Source: Candidatus Omnitrophota bacterium (GTDB lineage Bacteria; Omnitrophota; Koll11; Aquiviventales; Aquiviventaceae). From it: a stretch of DNA of 15,639 nucleotides. Position 1 is the stretch's first letter. Each line of letters begins with the position of its first letter. Below are positions 1 to 7,871 of this stretch, in pieces. Position numbers and translations under genes: made by a program. The stretch lies in the NCBI GenBank assembly GCA_016196415.1, contig JACPXS010000099.1, forward strand, positions 1 through 15,639, given 5' to 3'. Below the pieces are notes generated by a model. It made no database searches. It was not told the origin of the DNA and saw only the letters and a program-made list of their open reading frames with translations.

Positions 1-2
1 CC

Positions 3-434
3 AACGGCTACAGCCTCGTCCGCAAAGTCGTGTTCGACATCGCCGGCCTGGAGGTGAGCGACCGGATTGGGGACCTCGACGCAACGGTCGGGGACGTCCT
101 GCTGAAGCCGACGCGGCTGTATACCGACGCGGTCCTCGACGTTCTCGCAGGAGTGCCGCATGATTCGGTAACGGGCATCGCACACATCACCGGCGGTGGC
201 ATTATCTCAGCTTCCCATGAAACCGACGCATTTTCTCAAATGGCTGTATCCCGGCATGCGGGTCAAGCGGTGGCTCTCCATCGCGGTGGCGGGCGTGCTG
301 TTGTTCGGGATCGGGGCGGCCTTGCTGCCGGTGGAAGGCGGCCTGGCGCTGCGGTTGTGCAGCCTAATCCTCCTCGTGACAGGGCTGGTGTTGCTCGTGA
401 CAGGCACCGGGCTGGTCGTTCGCTCGTTGCTTGA
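3..434 (+). pseudogene. purM: 3'-truncated purM fragment (phosphoribosylformylglycinamidine cyclo-ligase)
   Basis: The reading frame is open from the left edge. It begins NGYSLVRKVVFDIAGL and continues through LLKPTRLYTDAVLDVL to GIAHITGGGI. This is the C-terminal half of PurM (AIR synthetase), the step of purine synthesis that closes the imidazole ring. The family normally continues about 90 residues beyond the TGGG motif, with an N-x-P-R-V-L-P segment and the final alpha/beta domain. Here homology stops near base 200. The frame then runs on to the stop at 434 as an out-of-frame reading of yvcK, with no PurM character. The fragment therefore lacks an essential part and is called broken. It could be a real deletion that fused purM to the yvcK promoter region, or an assembly misjoin near 195-215. 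The identity is secure; the state of the gene is not. Confidence 0.75.
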
Positions 435-1554
435 AGTCGTCTCACCGGGCCACATGCAGGACTTGGTGGATCGCGTGTTTCAACAACGCTATCTGGAACG
501 AGGCCCAAAAATCGTCGTCATCGGCGGCGGCACCGGACTCTCCACGTTGCTCCATGGGTTGAAGGCCTACACGACCAACCTGACGGCGATTGTGACGGTT
601 GCGGATGACGGCGGGAGCTCGGGGCGTCTCCGTCAGGAGTTCGACATGCTCCCGCCAGGCGACATCCGGAACTGTTTGGTCGCCCTGGCGGACACCGAGC
701 CGCTCATGCAGCAGTTGTTCCAGTACCGCTTTGCGGAGGACTCCGTCTTGCGGGGGCACAATTTTGGCAACCTCTTCATCACCGCAATGACCAAGATCAC
801 CGGAGATTTTGAGCGGGCCGTGCAGGCCTCCAGCAAAGTGCTCGCCATTCGGGGGCGGGTGGTGCCCTCAACGAATATGAAGGTGCGTCTCGCGGCCGAG
901 CACGACGATGGGAGCGTGACGCTGGGGGAAACGAAAATCTCCGAGTCGGATATGCCGATCCGCCGGATTTACCTCGAGCCCACCGGCTGCCGGCCGACAT
1001 TCGATGCCTTGCATGCGATTCGAGAGGCCAACGCCATTGTGTTTGGACCTGGCTCGCTCTATACGAGCATCATTCCCAACTTGCTCGTCGACAATATCGT
1101 CGATGACATTGTGATGTCGAAAGCCCTGAAGATCTACGTCTGTAACGTGATGACGCAATCTCGCGAGACCCACGGCTACCGCGCCAGCGACCATGTGCGG
1201 GCGCTCATCGCGCATTCCAAGGCCGGGATGCTCCAGCTCTGTCTGGTCAACACCAAGTCGGTGCCGAACGCGCTCCTGGAGAAATACCGCCAGGAGGGGG
1301 CGTTCCCCGTCGAGTCGGATGTCGAGCGCATTCGGGCGCTGGGCTATCAGGTTGTGGCAGGGGATCTCATCAGCACGGAAAATCATGTCCGTCACGATCC
1401 CGACAAGGTCGCGAAGCTCATCGTGCAGTTAATCGTGGGGGCCCGGGGGCGTGTTCTCACCCCCACCGGATCTGTGGCAGCCTTTGGCGAAGTTGCCAAG
1501 GGATCAGGGTCCACGCTCCCGGCGGGCGGCGATTCGACTCGCCAGAGCAGGTAA
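217..1554 (+). CDS. yvcK: YvcK/CofD-like gluconeogenesis and cell-envelope factor, membrane-anchored
   Basis: This is a 445-residue protein of the YvcK family (CofD-like fold). In Firmicutes and Actinobacteria the family binds UDP-sugars and is needed for growth on gluconeogenic carbon and for normal cell-wall synthesis. Residues about 20-40 and 45-66 form two hydrophobic segments, so the enzyme-like core is membrane-tethered. The core starts near residue 97 with PKIVVIGGGTGLSTLL, followed by VTVADDGGSSGRLR, PGDIRNCLVAL, GHNFGNLFI and FGPGSLYTSIIPNLL, all family hallmarks. The start at 217 (MKPTHFLKWLYPGMRVKRW) is preferred over 196 because the upstream codons overlap the purM remnant. No clear Shine-Dalgarno precedes either start. 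The stop lies 4 nt before the GH57 start. Location beside HPr recalls the B. subtilis yvcIJKL-crh operon, where YvcK neighbours an HPr-like protein. Confidence 0.93.
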   Translation: MKPTHFLKWLYPGMRVKRWLSIAVAGVLLFGIGAALLPVEGGLALRLCSLILLVTGLVLLVTGTGLVVRSLLEVVSPGHMQDLVDRVFQQRYLERGPKIVVIGGGTGLSTLLHGLKAYTTNLTAIVTVADDGGSSGRLRQEFDMLPPGDIRNCLVALADTEPLMQQLFQYRFAEDSVLRGHNFGNLFITAMTKITGDFERAVQASSKVLAIRGRVVPSTNMKVRLAAEHDDGSVTLGETKISESDMPIRRIYLEPTGCRPTFDALHAIREANAIVFGPGSLYTSIIPNLLVDNIVDDIVMSKALKIYVCNVMTQSRETHGYRASDHVRALIAHSKAGMLQLCLVNTKSVPNALLEKYRQEGAFPVESDVERIRALGYQVVAGDLISTENHVRHDPDKVAKLIVQLIVGARGRVLTPTGSVAAFGEVAKGSGSTLPAGGDSTRQSR

Positions 1555-1558
1555 GGGG

Positions 1559-3664
1559 ATGACGCCGTCTGTCACGCTCTTGATGGCGATCCACTGCCAT
1601 CAACCCGTGGGAAATTTTGGGTTCGTCTTCGAGGAAGCCGACGCGAAGGCCTATGACCCGTTCCTCAAAACGCTTGAGCGCCACCCGGGCATTCGCCTCG
1701 CGCTTCACTACAGCGGCCCGTTGTTAGACTGGCTGCTCGCGCAGCGGGATGGGTTTGTGCAGCGCCTGCGGGCGTTGGTGAATCGGGGCCAGGTGGAGTT
1801 GCTGGCCTCCGGCTACTACGAACCGATCCTGCCGCTCATTCCCGAGGCCGACCGACAAGGGCAAATCGCGATGATGCGCGCCGCGCTTCGCCGGCAGTTC
1901 CGCACCGAGGCCCACGGGTTATGGCTCACCGAACGGGTGTGGGAGCCGGATCTCGCTGCGACCCTTGAGCGGGCCAAGATCCGCTACACCATGGTGGACA
2001 CGAACCAATTCGCTTCAGCAAAACCCTGGTTGCCTGGCACCCTCCAGGTTCAAGATGAATCATTCTGGGATCTCTTGGGATGCTATACCACGGACTATGC
2101 GGGCTCCTCGGTTCTGGTCTTTCCGGCTTCCAAGCGACTTCGCTACTGGATGCCGTTTCAACGTGTTGAGCAGACCATCGAGTTTCTGAAACGCCTCCAA
2201 CGAGATCATCCGGTGGCGATCACCTTTGCCGACGATGGGGAGAAGTTCGGTCTGTGGCCCAAGACGTACCAGTGGGTCTACGCAGAGGGGTGGTTGGACC
2301 AGTTTTTCACCGCGATCGAACGGGAGCGTTCGTGGCTTGCGACCACGACGGTTCGTGATTACGCCACGACCGTTGGGCCCTCAGGGCGCGTGTCCCTGGG
2401 CTGCGGGAGTTACGAGGAGATGCTGGAGTGGTCGGGTGGCTCCTTCAGGAATTTTTTCACCAAGTATGCCGAAGCCAACGCGATGCAGCAGAAAATGCTC
2501 CGCATCAGCCGCACCATCGCCGACCTGAAGCGCAAACCGGTGAAGGGTCAAGGGTCAAGGGTCAAGGAAACGGCCACGCGCCCTTCACCCTTCACCCTTC
2601 ACCCTTCACCCAAGCAGCGCGAGGCGTTGCTGCGGGAGGCCGAGCGGGAGTTGTATGCGGGGCAGTGCAACTGCGCCTATTGGCATGGAGTCTTTGGCGG
2701 ACTGTACTTGTCGCACTTGCGCCGAGCGGTGTATGCCCACTTGATTGCGGCGGAGCGCGACGTCGATCGGATCCGCGGGATCGGTAACGCAGTGACCGCG
2801 TTGGATGCGGATGCTGACGGGTGTCCGGAAGTGTGCGTGAAGACTTCAACGATGGAGGTGCTGGTGGACCCTGCTGAGGGAGGGGCCGTGACCGAATGGT
2901 GTCTTTCCGGGCCCCGGATCAATCTCCTCGATACCCTCAGCCGATCTCCCGAATCCTATCACGAGAAATTGAGGACCAGGCCGCTCACCCGTTCGGTATC
3001 GGGGGCCGGGGCTCCAGCCAGCATCCATGATGTGCTGGGGGTCAAGGAGTCGGATCTTGCCTCGTCGCTCGTCTACGACGACCATCGCCGCAGCGCCTTT
3101 CTCGACTACGCGTTTCAGGCGATCCCCTCCCTCAAAGACGTCGTGCGGTCCACGTGGGGTGAGCGGCGCCTCTGGGCTGGAGGGTCATTTCGCTGGCAGC
3201 CCACGTCAACGAACCGGAGCGCTGGAGCCGCCCGGACCAGACAGGCCATCCAGGTGAGCCTGGTGCGGGACGTCAACGGCGGCCGGATCCGCAAGACCAT
3301 CCGGGTGGCTGTCGATCGACCCGTGCTCGACTGCCACTATGCGCTTGAGCGCGTCGATGTCCCGGTGGCGGGGCTTGAGTTTAACCTTTCGTTGCGCGAT
3401 GAACGCCACCTTGCCAGCGCAGCCCAGCAGCTTCACGCCACGGCGTTTCACATTGAAGAACCCGCCATCGGCGTTTCGCTTCGTCTGGCGATTGATCCGC
3501 CGGCGACGCTGATCCAGTTCCCGATCGAGACGGTCTCTGAATCTGAAGAGGGATTGGAGCGCACCTACCAGGGCCTCTGCGTGGTCTGTTTCTGGTCGCT
3601 GGAGGGTGCCGGGAGGCGGTCGTGGTCAAGCCATCTGCGGTGGACGGTTGAGGCGCGCGCGTAA
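1559..3664 (+). CDS. Glycoside hydrolase family 57 alpha-glucan enzyme (amylase / 4-alpha-glucanotransferase type)
   Basis: This 701-residue protein is typical in length for GH57 4-alpha-glucanotransferase/alpha-amylase proteins. The N-terminal catalytic barrel opens with LLMAIHCHQPVGNFG. The nucleophile region is WLTERVWEPDL, with Glu125 matching the family nucleophile. The general-acid region is FADDGEKFG (about 223-231), with a conserved Asp. The motif GQCNCAYWHGVFGGLYL leads into the C-terminal beta domains (DUF1925/DUF1926 type). It likely remodels stored or imported alpha-glucan in the cytoplasm, since no signal peptide is seen. The start at 1559 has AGGTAAGGGG directly upstream, and 4 nt separate it from yvcK. 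The stop overlaps ptsH by one base (TAATG). The oddity is residues about 328-351 (VKGQGSRVK, then PSPFTLHPSP), which are encoded by a repeat hairpin inserted in frame in the linker before the GQCNC motif. Exact substrate cannot be told. Confidence 0.93.
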   Translation: MTPSVTLLMAIHCHQPVGNFGFVFEEADAKAYDPFLKTLERHPGIRLALHYSGPLLDWLLAQRDGFVQRLRALVNRGQVELLASGYYEPILPLIPEADRQGQIAMMRAALRRQFRTEAHGLWLTERVWEPDLAATLERAKIRYTMVDTNQFASAKPWLPGTLQVQDESFWDLLGCYTTDYAGSSVLVFPASKRLRYWMPFQRVEQTIEFLKRLQRDHPVAITFADDGEKFGLWPKTYQWVYAEGWLDQFFTAIERERSWLATTTVRDYATTVGPSGRVSLGCGSYEEMLEWSGGSFRNFFTKYAEANAMQQKMLRISRTIADLKRKPVKGQGSRVKETATRPSPFTLHPSPKQREALLREAERELYAGQCNCAYWHGVFGGLYLSHLRRAVYAHLIAAERDVDRIRGIGNAVTALDADADGCPEVCVKTSTMEVLVDPAEGGAVTEWCLSGPRINLLDTLSRSPESYHEKLRTRPLTRSVSGAGAPASIHDVLGVKESDLASSLVYDDHRRSAFLDYAFQAIPSLKDVVRSTWGERRLWAGGSFRWQPTSTNRSAGAARTRQAIQVSLVRDVNGGRIRKTIRVAVDRPVLDCHYALERVDVPVAGLEFNLSLRDERHLASAAQQLHATAFHIEEPAIGVSLRLAIDPPATLIQFPIETVSESEEGLERTYQGLCVVCFWSLEGAGRRSWSSHLRWTVEARA
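2541..2611. repeat. Iterated-heptamer inverted repeat inside the GH57 gene
   Basis: The left arm is TGAAGGG followed by three TCAAGGG-type heptamers (2541-2568). The spacer is about 12 nt (2569-2580). The right arm is four perfect CCCTTCA heptamers plus CCC (2581-2611). The right arm's reverse complement is TGAAGGG repeated, so the arms pair with about one mismatch per unit. The element stays open in the GH57 frame and encodes KGQGSRVK and PSPFTLHPSP. It lies in a linker, which probably explains its tolerance. Its architecture is shared by two elements at 12272-12331 and 12435-12502 that are built from other words. Confidence 0.9.
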
Positions 3665-3963
3665 TGCCGCTCCTCCAGCGGACCGTGACCGTCGTCCATC
3701 AACAAGGGTTGCACGCTCGTCCCGCGGCGTTATTCGTCCAGGCCGCGAAGCAATCCTCGAGCCGCATTACCGTCAAGAAAGGCCGAAAGATCGTGGATGG
3801 GAGGTCGATCATGGGCTTACTCACCTTGGCGGCCGGCCCTGGATCGCGGATTGCCATCATCGCCGATGGCCCTGATGCGGCTGATGTGCTTGAGCGGCTG
3901 ATCGCCCTGGTGACCAAGCCGGTTGCAGACCCTGAGCAGAAACCGTTTCATCATACCCGCTGA
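3664..3963 (+). CDS. ptsH: Phosphocarrier protein HPr
   Basis: This 99-residue protein carries phosphate from enzyme I in the phosphotransferase relay. The active-site motif is GLHARPAALFV, with the phosphorylatable His17. A second motif, GRSIMGLLTL, keeps the regulatory serine (Ser48), the target of HPr kinase/phosphorylase in organisms that have one. Both control sites therefore look intact. The C-terminus is about 10 residues longer than a minimal HPr (ADPEQKPFHHTR). The start codon overlaps the GH57 stop (TAATG), which implies translational coupling. ptsI follows after 63 nt. With no EIIB or EIIC gene in view, a regulatory rather than transport role is likely, but this cannot be confirmed from one window. 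Confidence 0.95.
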   Translation: MPLLQRTVTVVHQQGLHARPAALFVQAAKQSSSRITVKKGRKIVDGRSIMGLLTLAAGPGSRIAIIADGPDAADVLERLIALVTKPVADPEQKPFHHTR

Positions 3964-4026
3964 TGCGCTGCGGAGCACCGCACGGACGAGGGCGTTCGAG
4001 ACACTCGCGAGGCGCGACGAGCTGAG

Positions 4027-5769
4027 ATGATCACGCTGAAAGGGATTCCCGCAGCACCGGGCGTGGCGATGGGAAAAGCGCTGCTCTTTAACAGCGAGGC
4101 CCTTTCGATTCCCCGGCGCCCGATCACCGAGCACGACGTCTCCACAGAGGTCCTTCGGTTTGAAGAGGCGCTGATCAAAACGCGCCATCAGATCCTCGGG
4201 ATTCAAAAACGGCTCGCGGAGGATCTTGGCCAGGAGCACGCCGAGATTCTCAACGCCCACCTGCTGGTGCTTGAGGATCAGTCGCTGCGCGAAGAGATCA
4301 TTCAGGGGCTGAAGAGCCAACTGTTCAATGTCGAGGCGGTCTTTCACGACATCCTCCGTCGTCACCTCAAAGCGTTTGCGAGGACCGACGATGAATACCT
4401 CCGCGAGCGCACCGCCGATATCGAAGATGTCCGGAAACGCGTGCTCCGGAACTTGTTGGGCAAGCAGCCCGATCCGCTCTCGCAACTCGACCATCCCGTG
4501 ATTGTGGTCGCCCACGACCTCTCCCCCTCTGAGACTGCGCAGATGCACAAGCACCACGTCCTGGCGTTCGTCACGGACATCGGAGGCCGCACGAGCCACA
4601 CCGCGATTATGGCGAAATCGCTCGAAATCCCAGCGGTCGTCGGATTAGCGTCCGTCACCACGCGAATCCAGAAAGGCGATTTCGTCATCGTGGATGGGGC
4701 GCATGGCGAGGTCACCATCGATCCCGATCCGCCCACCGTCAAACGCTATGAAGTGGAGCAGCGGCGTCACCAAGAGATCAACCGGCAGCTCCTTCAACTG
4801 AAAGATCTCCCCGCCGAGACCTTGGACCATCAGCAGGTCATGCTGTCCGCGAACATCGAGCTTCCGGATGAAGTGCCTTCCGTGATCGCGCACGGGGCGA
4901 ATGGGATCGGCCTGTTCCGCACGGAGTTCCTCTATCTGAATCGATCCGATTTTCCCAGCGAGGAGGAGCAGTACGCCGCCTACAGCTCGGTCGCGCAGCA
5001 GCTGAAGCCGCACCCGGTCATTATTCGGACCATGGACTTGGGAGGAGACAAGTTCTTGTCCCCGATGCAACTGCCGTCCGAGATGAACCCCTTCATGGGG
5101 TGGCGGGCGATCCGATTCAGCCTGGCGCGGCCCGACCTGTTCCGGATCCAACTCCGCGCCATCTTACGCGCGAGCATCCACGGCAACCTCAAGGTGATGT
5201 ACCCGATGATTTCCGGTCTTGAGGAGCTCCGTCGAGCCAATGAGATCTTGCGGGAAGTGCGGCAGGAGTTGCATCGGGAAGGGGTCCCCATGGCCGAGCG
5301 GCTTGAGGTGGGCGCCATGATCGAGGTGCCGTCGGCCGCGGTGACCTGCGACCTCCTGGCCCCCGAGGTGGATTTCTTCTCGATTGGGACGAACGACCTG
5401 ATCCAGTATGCGCTCGCGGTTGACAGCGTGAATGAAAAGATCGCCTACCTCTACGAACCGACGCACCCGGCCATCTTGCGGTTGGTCAAGCGGATCATCG
5501 AGGTGGGCCATGCGGCGAAGATCTGGGTGGGCATGTGCGGAGAGATGGCTGGCGAACCGTCGTTGAGCCTCCTGCTCTTGGGGATGGAGCTGGATGAGTT
5601 TTCGGTCTCGCCGGTCCAGTTGCCGATCGTCAAGCAAGTCATCCGCGCGGTGGAGTACTCGTTTGCGCGATCCGTCGTCGAGCAGGCGTTGGCCCTCCGG
5701 ACGGCCAAAGAGGTGGAGACGTTTCTCATGGCGAGCCTGAAGCAAGTGGCCCCCGCCCTCATCGAATGA
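4027..5769 (+). CDS. ptsI: PTS enzyme I (phosphoenolpyruvate-protein phosphotransferase)
   Basis: This 580-residue, full-length EI takes phosphate from PEP and passes it to HPr. The N-terminal half has the HPr-binding helical region and the phosphohistidine swivel domain GGRTSHTAIMAKSLEIPAVVG, with active-site His191. The C-terminal PEP-binding barrel shows NGIGLFRTEFLYL, the RTMDLGGDK motif, the DFFSIGTNDLIQYALAVD metal/PEP site and GMCGEMAGE with catalytic Cys504. All key residues are present. The start is MITLKGIPAAPGVAMGKAL, the usual EI N-terminus. The 63-nt gap from ptsH contains a small hairpin (TGCGG-AGCA-CCGCA, 3969-3982) and only a weak purine-rich ribosome site. The stop at 5767-5769 lies 22 nt before the nucleotidyltransferase gene. 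Confidence 0.96.
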   Translation: MITLKGIPAAPGVAMGKALLFNSEALSIPRRPITEHDVSTEVLRFEEALIKTRHQILGIQKRLAEDLGQEHAEILNAHLLVLEDQSLREEIIQGLKSQLFNVEAVFHDILRRHLKAFARTDDEYLRERTADIEDVRKRVLRNLLGKQPDPLSQLDHPVIVVAHDLSPSETAQMHKHHVLAFVTDIGGRTSHTAIMAKSLEIPAVVGLASVTTRIQKGDFVIVDGAHGEVTIDPDPPTVKRYEVEQRRHQEINRQLLQLKDLPAETLDHQQVMLSANIELPDEVPSVIAHGANGIGLFRTEFLYLNRSDFPSEEEQYAAYSSVAQQLKPHPVIIRTMDLGGDKFLSPMQLPSEMNPFMGWRAIRFSLARPDLFRIQLRAILRASIHGNLKVMYPMISGLEELRRANEILREVRQELHREGVPMAERLEVGAMIEVPSAAVTCDLLAPEVDFFSIGTNDLIQYALAVDSVNEKIAYLYEPTHPAILRLVKRIIEVGHAAKIWVGMCGEMAGEPSLSLLLLGMELDEFSVSPVQLPIVKQVIRAVEYSFARSVVEQALALRTAKEVETFLMASLKQVAPALIE

Positions 5770-5791
5770 GCACAGACCGCATGGCCAGTTG

Positions 5792-6526
5792 ATGTCGATG
5801 ACAGTGGTCCTCCTTGCGGCCGGCTACGCGACTCGGCTGTACCCCTTGACGACGGATCGACCCAAGGCGCTGCTGCCGCTGGGGGATCGGACGATTCTCG
5901 ATAAGGTCGTGGCGGCCGTGACGAGCGTTGCGGGGGTGCGAAGGCGCCTCCTGGTCACCAACCATCGCTTTGCGGATCAGTTTGCCGATTGGCAGCGAGC
6001 CAGTGGCGCCGAGGTCCAGATCCTGGATGATGGCACAGAGACCGTTGAGACTCGACTGGGAGCGATCAAGGATTTGGAGCTCGCCAGACGGGCGACCCAT
6101 CCTGAGGATGACCTGCTCGTGATTGGCACCGACAATCTCTTTCGATGGCCATTGGCCGATTTCGTCTCGCAGGCCACGCGGTTCCATCCCCACCCTTCAA
6201 TCGCGCTCTGGCAAGCGCCATCGCGCGAGGCCGCGACGCAATTCGGGGTCGTCATTCGCGATCAGACCCAGCGGATTACCGCGTTTGTGGAAAAATCTCC
6301 GCACCCTCCCTCGGCGGAAGTGGCGTTATGCGTCTACTATTTTCCCGCGCCGATGTGCGAGGCCATTCAACGGTTCTTACAGGAGGGCACGAATGCCGAT
6401 GCGCCCGGCTACTTTATTGAGTGGCTGGTGCGTCATGGAACAGTCTATGGGATCATGATGCCAGGCGCATGGTATGATATCGGGACGCGCGAGGCGTATC
6501 AGGCGGTCGCCAAGGCATGGCGATGA
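5792..6526 (+). CDS. Sugar-1-phosphate nucleotidyltransferase (NTP_transferase family)
   Basis: This 244-residue protein has the nucleotidyltransferase signature [20 protein letters not shown] at its N-terminus, the GxGTRLxPLTxxxPKAL loop with Tyr-Ala in place of Gly-Gly. A mid-protein GTDNLF segment supplies the metal-binding Asp. The end [15 protein letters not shown] is the usual sugar-binding tail. It should couple a sugar 1-phosphate with an NTP to give an NDP-sugar and pyrophosphate. The specific sugar and base are not readable; related proteins include glucose-1-phosphate thymidylyl- and uridylyltransferases and MurU-like enzymes. It is short, with no C-terminal beta-helix, so it is not GlmU or GlgC. 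Start choice is open between ATG 5792 and ATG 5798, because neither has a good Shine-Dalgarno. Together with YvcK, a family known to bind UDP-sugars, it hints at precursor supply for the envelope. Confidence 0.88.
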   Translation: MSMTVVLLAAGYATRLYPLTTDRPKALLPLGDRTILDKVVAAVTSVAGVRRRLLVTNHRFADQFADWQRASGAEVQILDDGTETVETRLGAIKDLELARRATHPEDDLLVIGTDNLFRWPLADFVSQATRFHPHPSIALWQAPSREAATQFGVVIRDQTQRITAFVEKSPHPPSAEVALCVYYFPAPMCEAIQRFLQEGTNADAPGYFIEWLVRHGTVYGIMMPGAWYDIGTREAYQAVAKAWR

Positions 6527-6598
6527 CGGCACATCCAGTGGGCGGTACAGGGCGGAGGACGTTCCATCACCAACGCCTGCGCGACCGCACCCCAACAC

Positions 6599-6604
6599 GG
6601 AGGG
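6599..6604 (+). promoter_or_regulatory. Shine-Dalgarno of metK, favours the second ATG
   Basis: GGAGGG lies just before two adjacent ATG codons at 6606 and 6609. Only the second leaves a usable spacing (4-5 nt; the first leaves 1-2). The start of metK is therefore placed at 6609. Confidence 0.7.
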
Positions 6605-6608
6605 CATG

Positions 6609-7859
6609 ATGCAACGGCACCTCTTTACCTCGGAGTCAGTGACGGAGGGGCATCCCGACAAAATTGCGGATCAGATCTCCGACGCGGTGTTGGACGCGAT
6701 CTACGATAAAGACCCGAACGGGCGGGTGGCCTGCGAAGCCCTGGTGACGACTGGGTTAGCGTTTGTCGCAGGCGAAATCACCAACTCCTGCTATATCGAG
6801 ATTCCGCAGATCGTGCGCGAGACGATCCACAACATCGGCTATGTCGAGCCGGAGCACGGTTTTGCCTACAAGACCTGCGGGGTCGCCACAGCGATCCAGG
6901 CGCAATCGCCGGATATCGCCCTCGGGGTCGACAAGGGCGGGGCGGGGGACCAGGGGATGATGTTTGGGTACGCCACGAATGAAACCCCTGAGTTCATGCC
7001 GCTTCCCATCATGTTGGCCCACCGCTTAGCGAGGCGTCTGTCGGAGATCCGCAAGCGACGGTTGGTGGACTATCTCAGGCCGGATGGGAAAACACAGGTG
7101 ACCGTTGAGTATCATGACGGGCACGTGGCGAGGATTGAGGCGCTGGTCGTCAGCGCCCACCATAAGCCCGGCGTCTCGCTGGCTCGGATTCGGTCCGATA
7201 TGAAGCGATTCGTCATCGATCCGATGGTCCCCAGGCACTGGCTGGACAAACGGACCAAGATGTTCGTGAACCCCACCGGTCGGTTTGAAGTGGGTGGGCC
7301 GATGGGCGATACGGGGTTGACCGGCCGGAAGATCATCATGGACACCTACGGGGGAGTGATCGGTCACGGTGGAGGGGCGTTCTCCGGGAAAGATCCCACG
7401 AAGGTGGATCGCTCAGCCGCCTACATGGCTCGCTACGTGGCCAAGAATCTCGTGGCCGCTGGGGTGGCCGATCGGTGCGAGATTCAACTGGCGTATGCCA
7501 TCGGGGTCGCAGAGCCCGTGTCCATCATGGTCGATACGCATGGGACCGGCAAGGTTTCGGATGGGCAGATCCTCAAGGTGATTCGGGAGCTGTTCGATTT
7601 GACGCCCACAGGAATCATCCGCACGTTGAAGCTGCGCCGGCCGATTTATCTGAAGACCGCAGCCTATGGCCACTTCGGTCGTGACGAGGACGGCTTTGCC
7701 TGGGAGGAGCTCGATCGGGTCAATGATATCAAGCGAGCCTTCCGGCACCCTCGAGACAGCCACCAGACTCAGAGGAGGGGCACGGTGAAACTCGCTCAGC
7801 GCGTACCGGTGGGAAGTGGCAATGGCGCCGCCGCTCCACTCGAGCGGTCAAGATCATAG
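6609..7859 (+). CDS. metK: S-adenosylmethionine synthetase
   Basis: This 416-residue protein makes SAM from methionine and ATP. N-terminal [20 protein letters not shown] carries the ATP-binding HPDK. The signature [12 protein letters not shown], the glycine-rich [19 protein letters not shown] loop and DTHGTGK are all intact. Length is above the usual 380-400 residues. After [13 protein letters not shown], where most family members end, about 35 extra residues follow ([20 protein letters not shown] onward) that are polar, Arg-rich and unlike the rest. An in-frame GTG at 7785 with a strong GGAGGGG 4 nt upstream lies in this tail. No SAM-riboswitch fold was recognised in the 79-nt gap from the preceding gene. 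ahcY starts 12 nt after the stop, so the two steps of the methyl cycle are probably co-expressed. Confidence 0.96.
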   Translation: MQRHLFTSESVTEGHPDKIADQISDAVLDAIYDKDPNGRVACEALVTTGLAFVAGEITNSCYIEIPQIVRETIHNIGYVEPEHGFAYKTCGVATAIQAQSPDIALGVDKGGAGDQGMMFGYATNETPEFMPLPIMLAHRLARRLSEIRKRRLVDYLRPDGKTQVTVEYHDGHVARIEALVVSAHHKPGVSLARIRSDMKRFVIDPMVPRHWLDKRTKMFVNPTGRFEVGGPMGDTGLTGRKIIMDTYGGVIGHGGGAFSGKDPTKVDRSAAYMARYVAKNLVAAGVADRCEIQLAYAIGVAEPVSIMVDTHGTGKVSDGQILKVIRELFDLTPTGIIRTLKLRRPIYLKTAAYGHFGRDEDGFAWEELDRVNDIKRAFRHPRDSHQTQRRGTVKLAQRVPVGSGNGAAAPLERSRS

Positions 7860-7871
7860 AAGGGATTTAGC

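Noticed and set aside
30..434. Intact 134-residue protein from the purM frame
   Set aside because: Everything after about base 203 is an out-of-frame reading of yvcK, Arg/Gly-rich, without PurM homology.
3816..4599. 260-codon minus-strand frame opposite ptsH and ptsI
   Set aside because: It is antisense to two genes with all catalytic motifs, and a long complementary frame is expected in GC-rich coding DNA.
6527..6608. SAM-sensing riboswitch before metK
   Set aside because: The gap is only about 80 nt and I could not find a recognisable SAM or SAH aptamer core.
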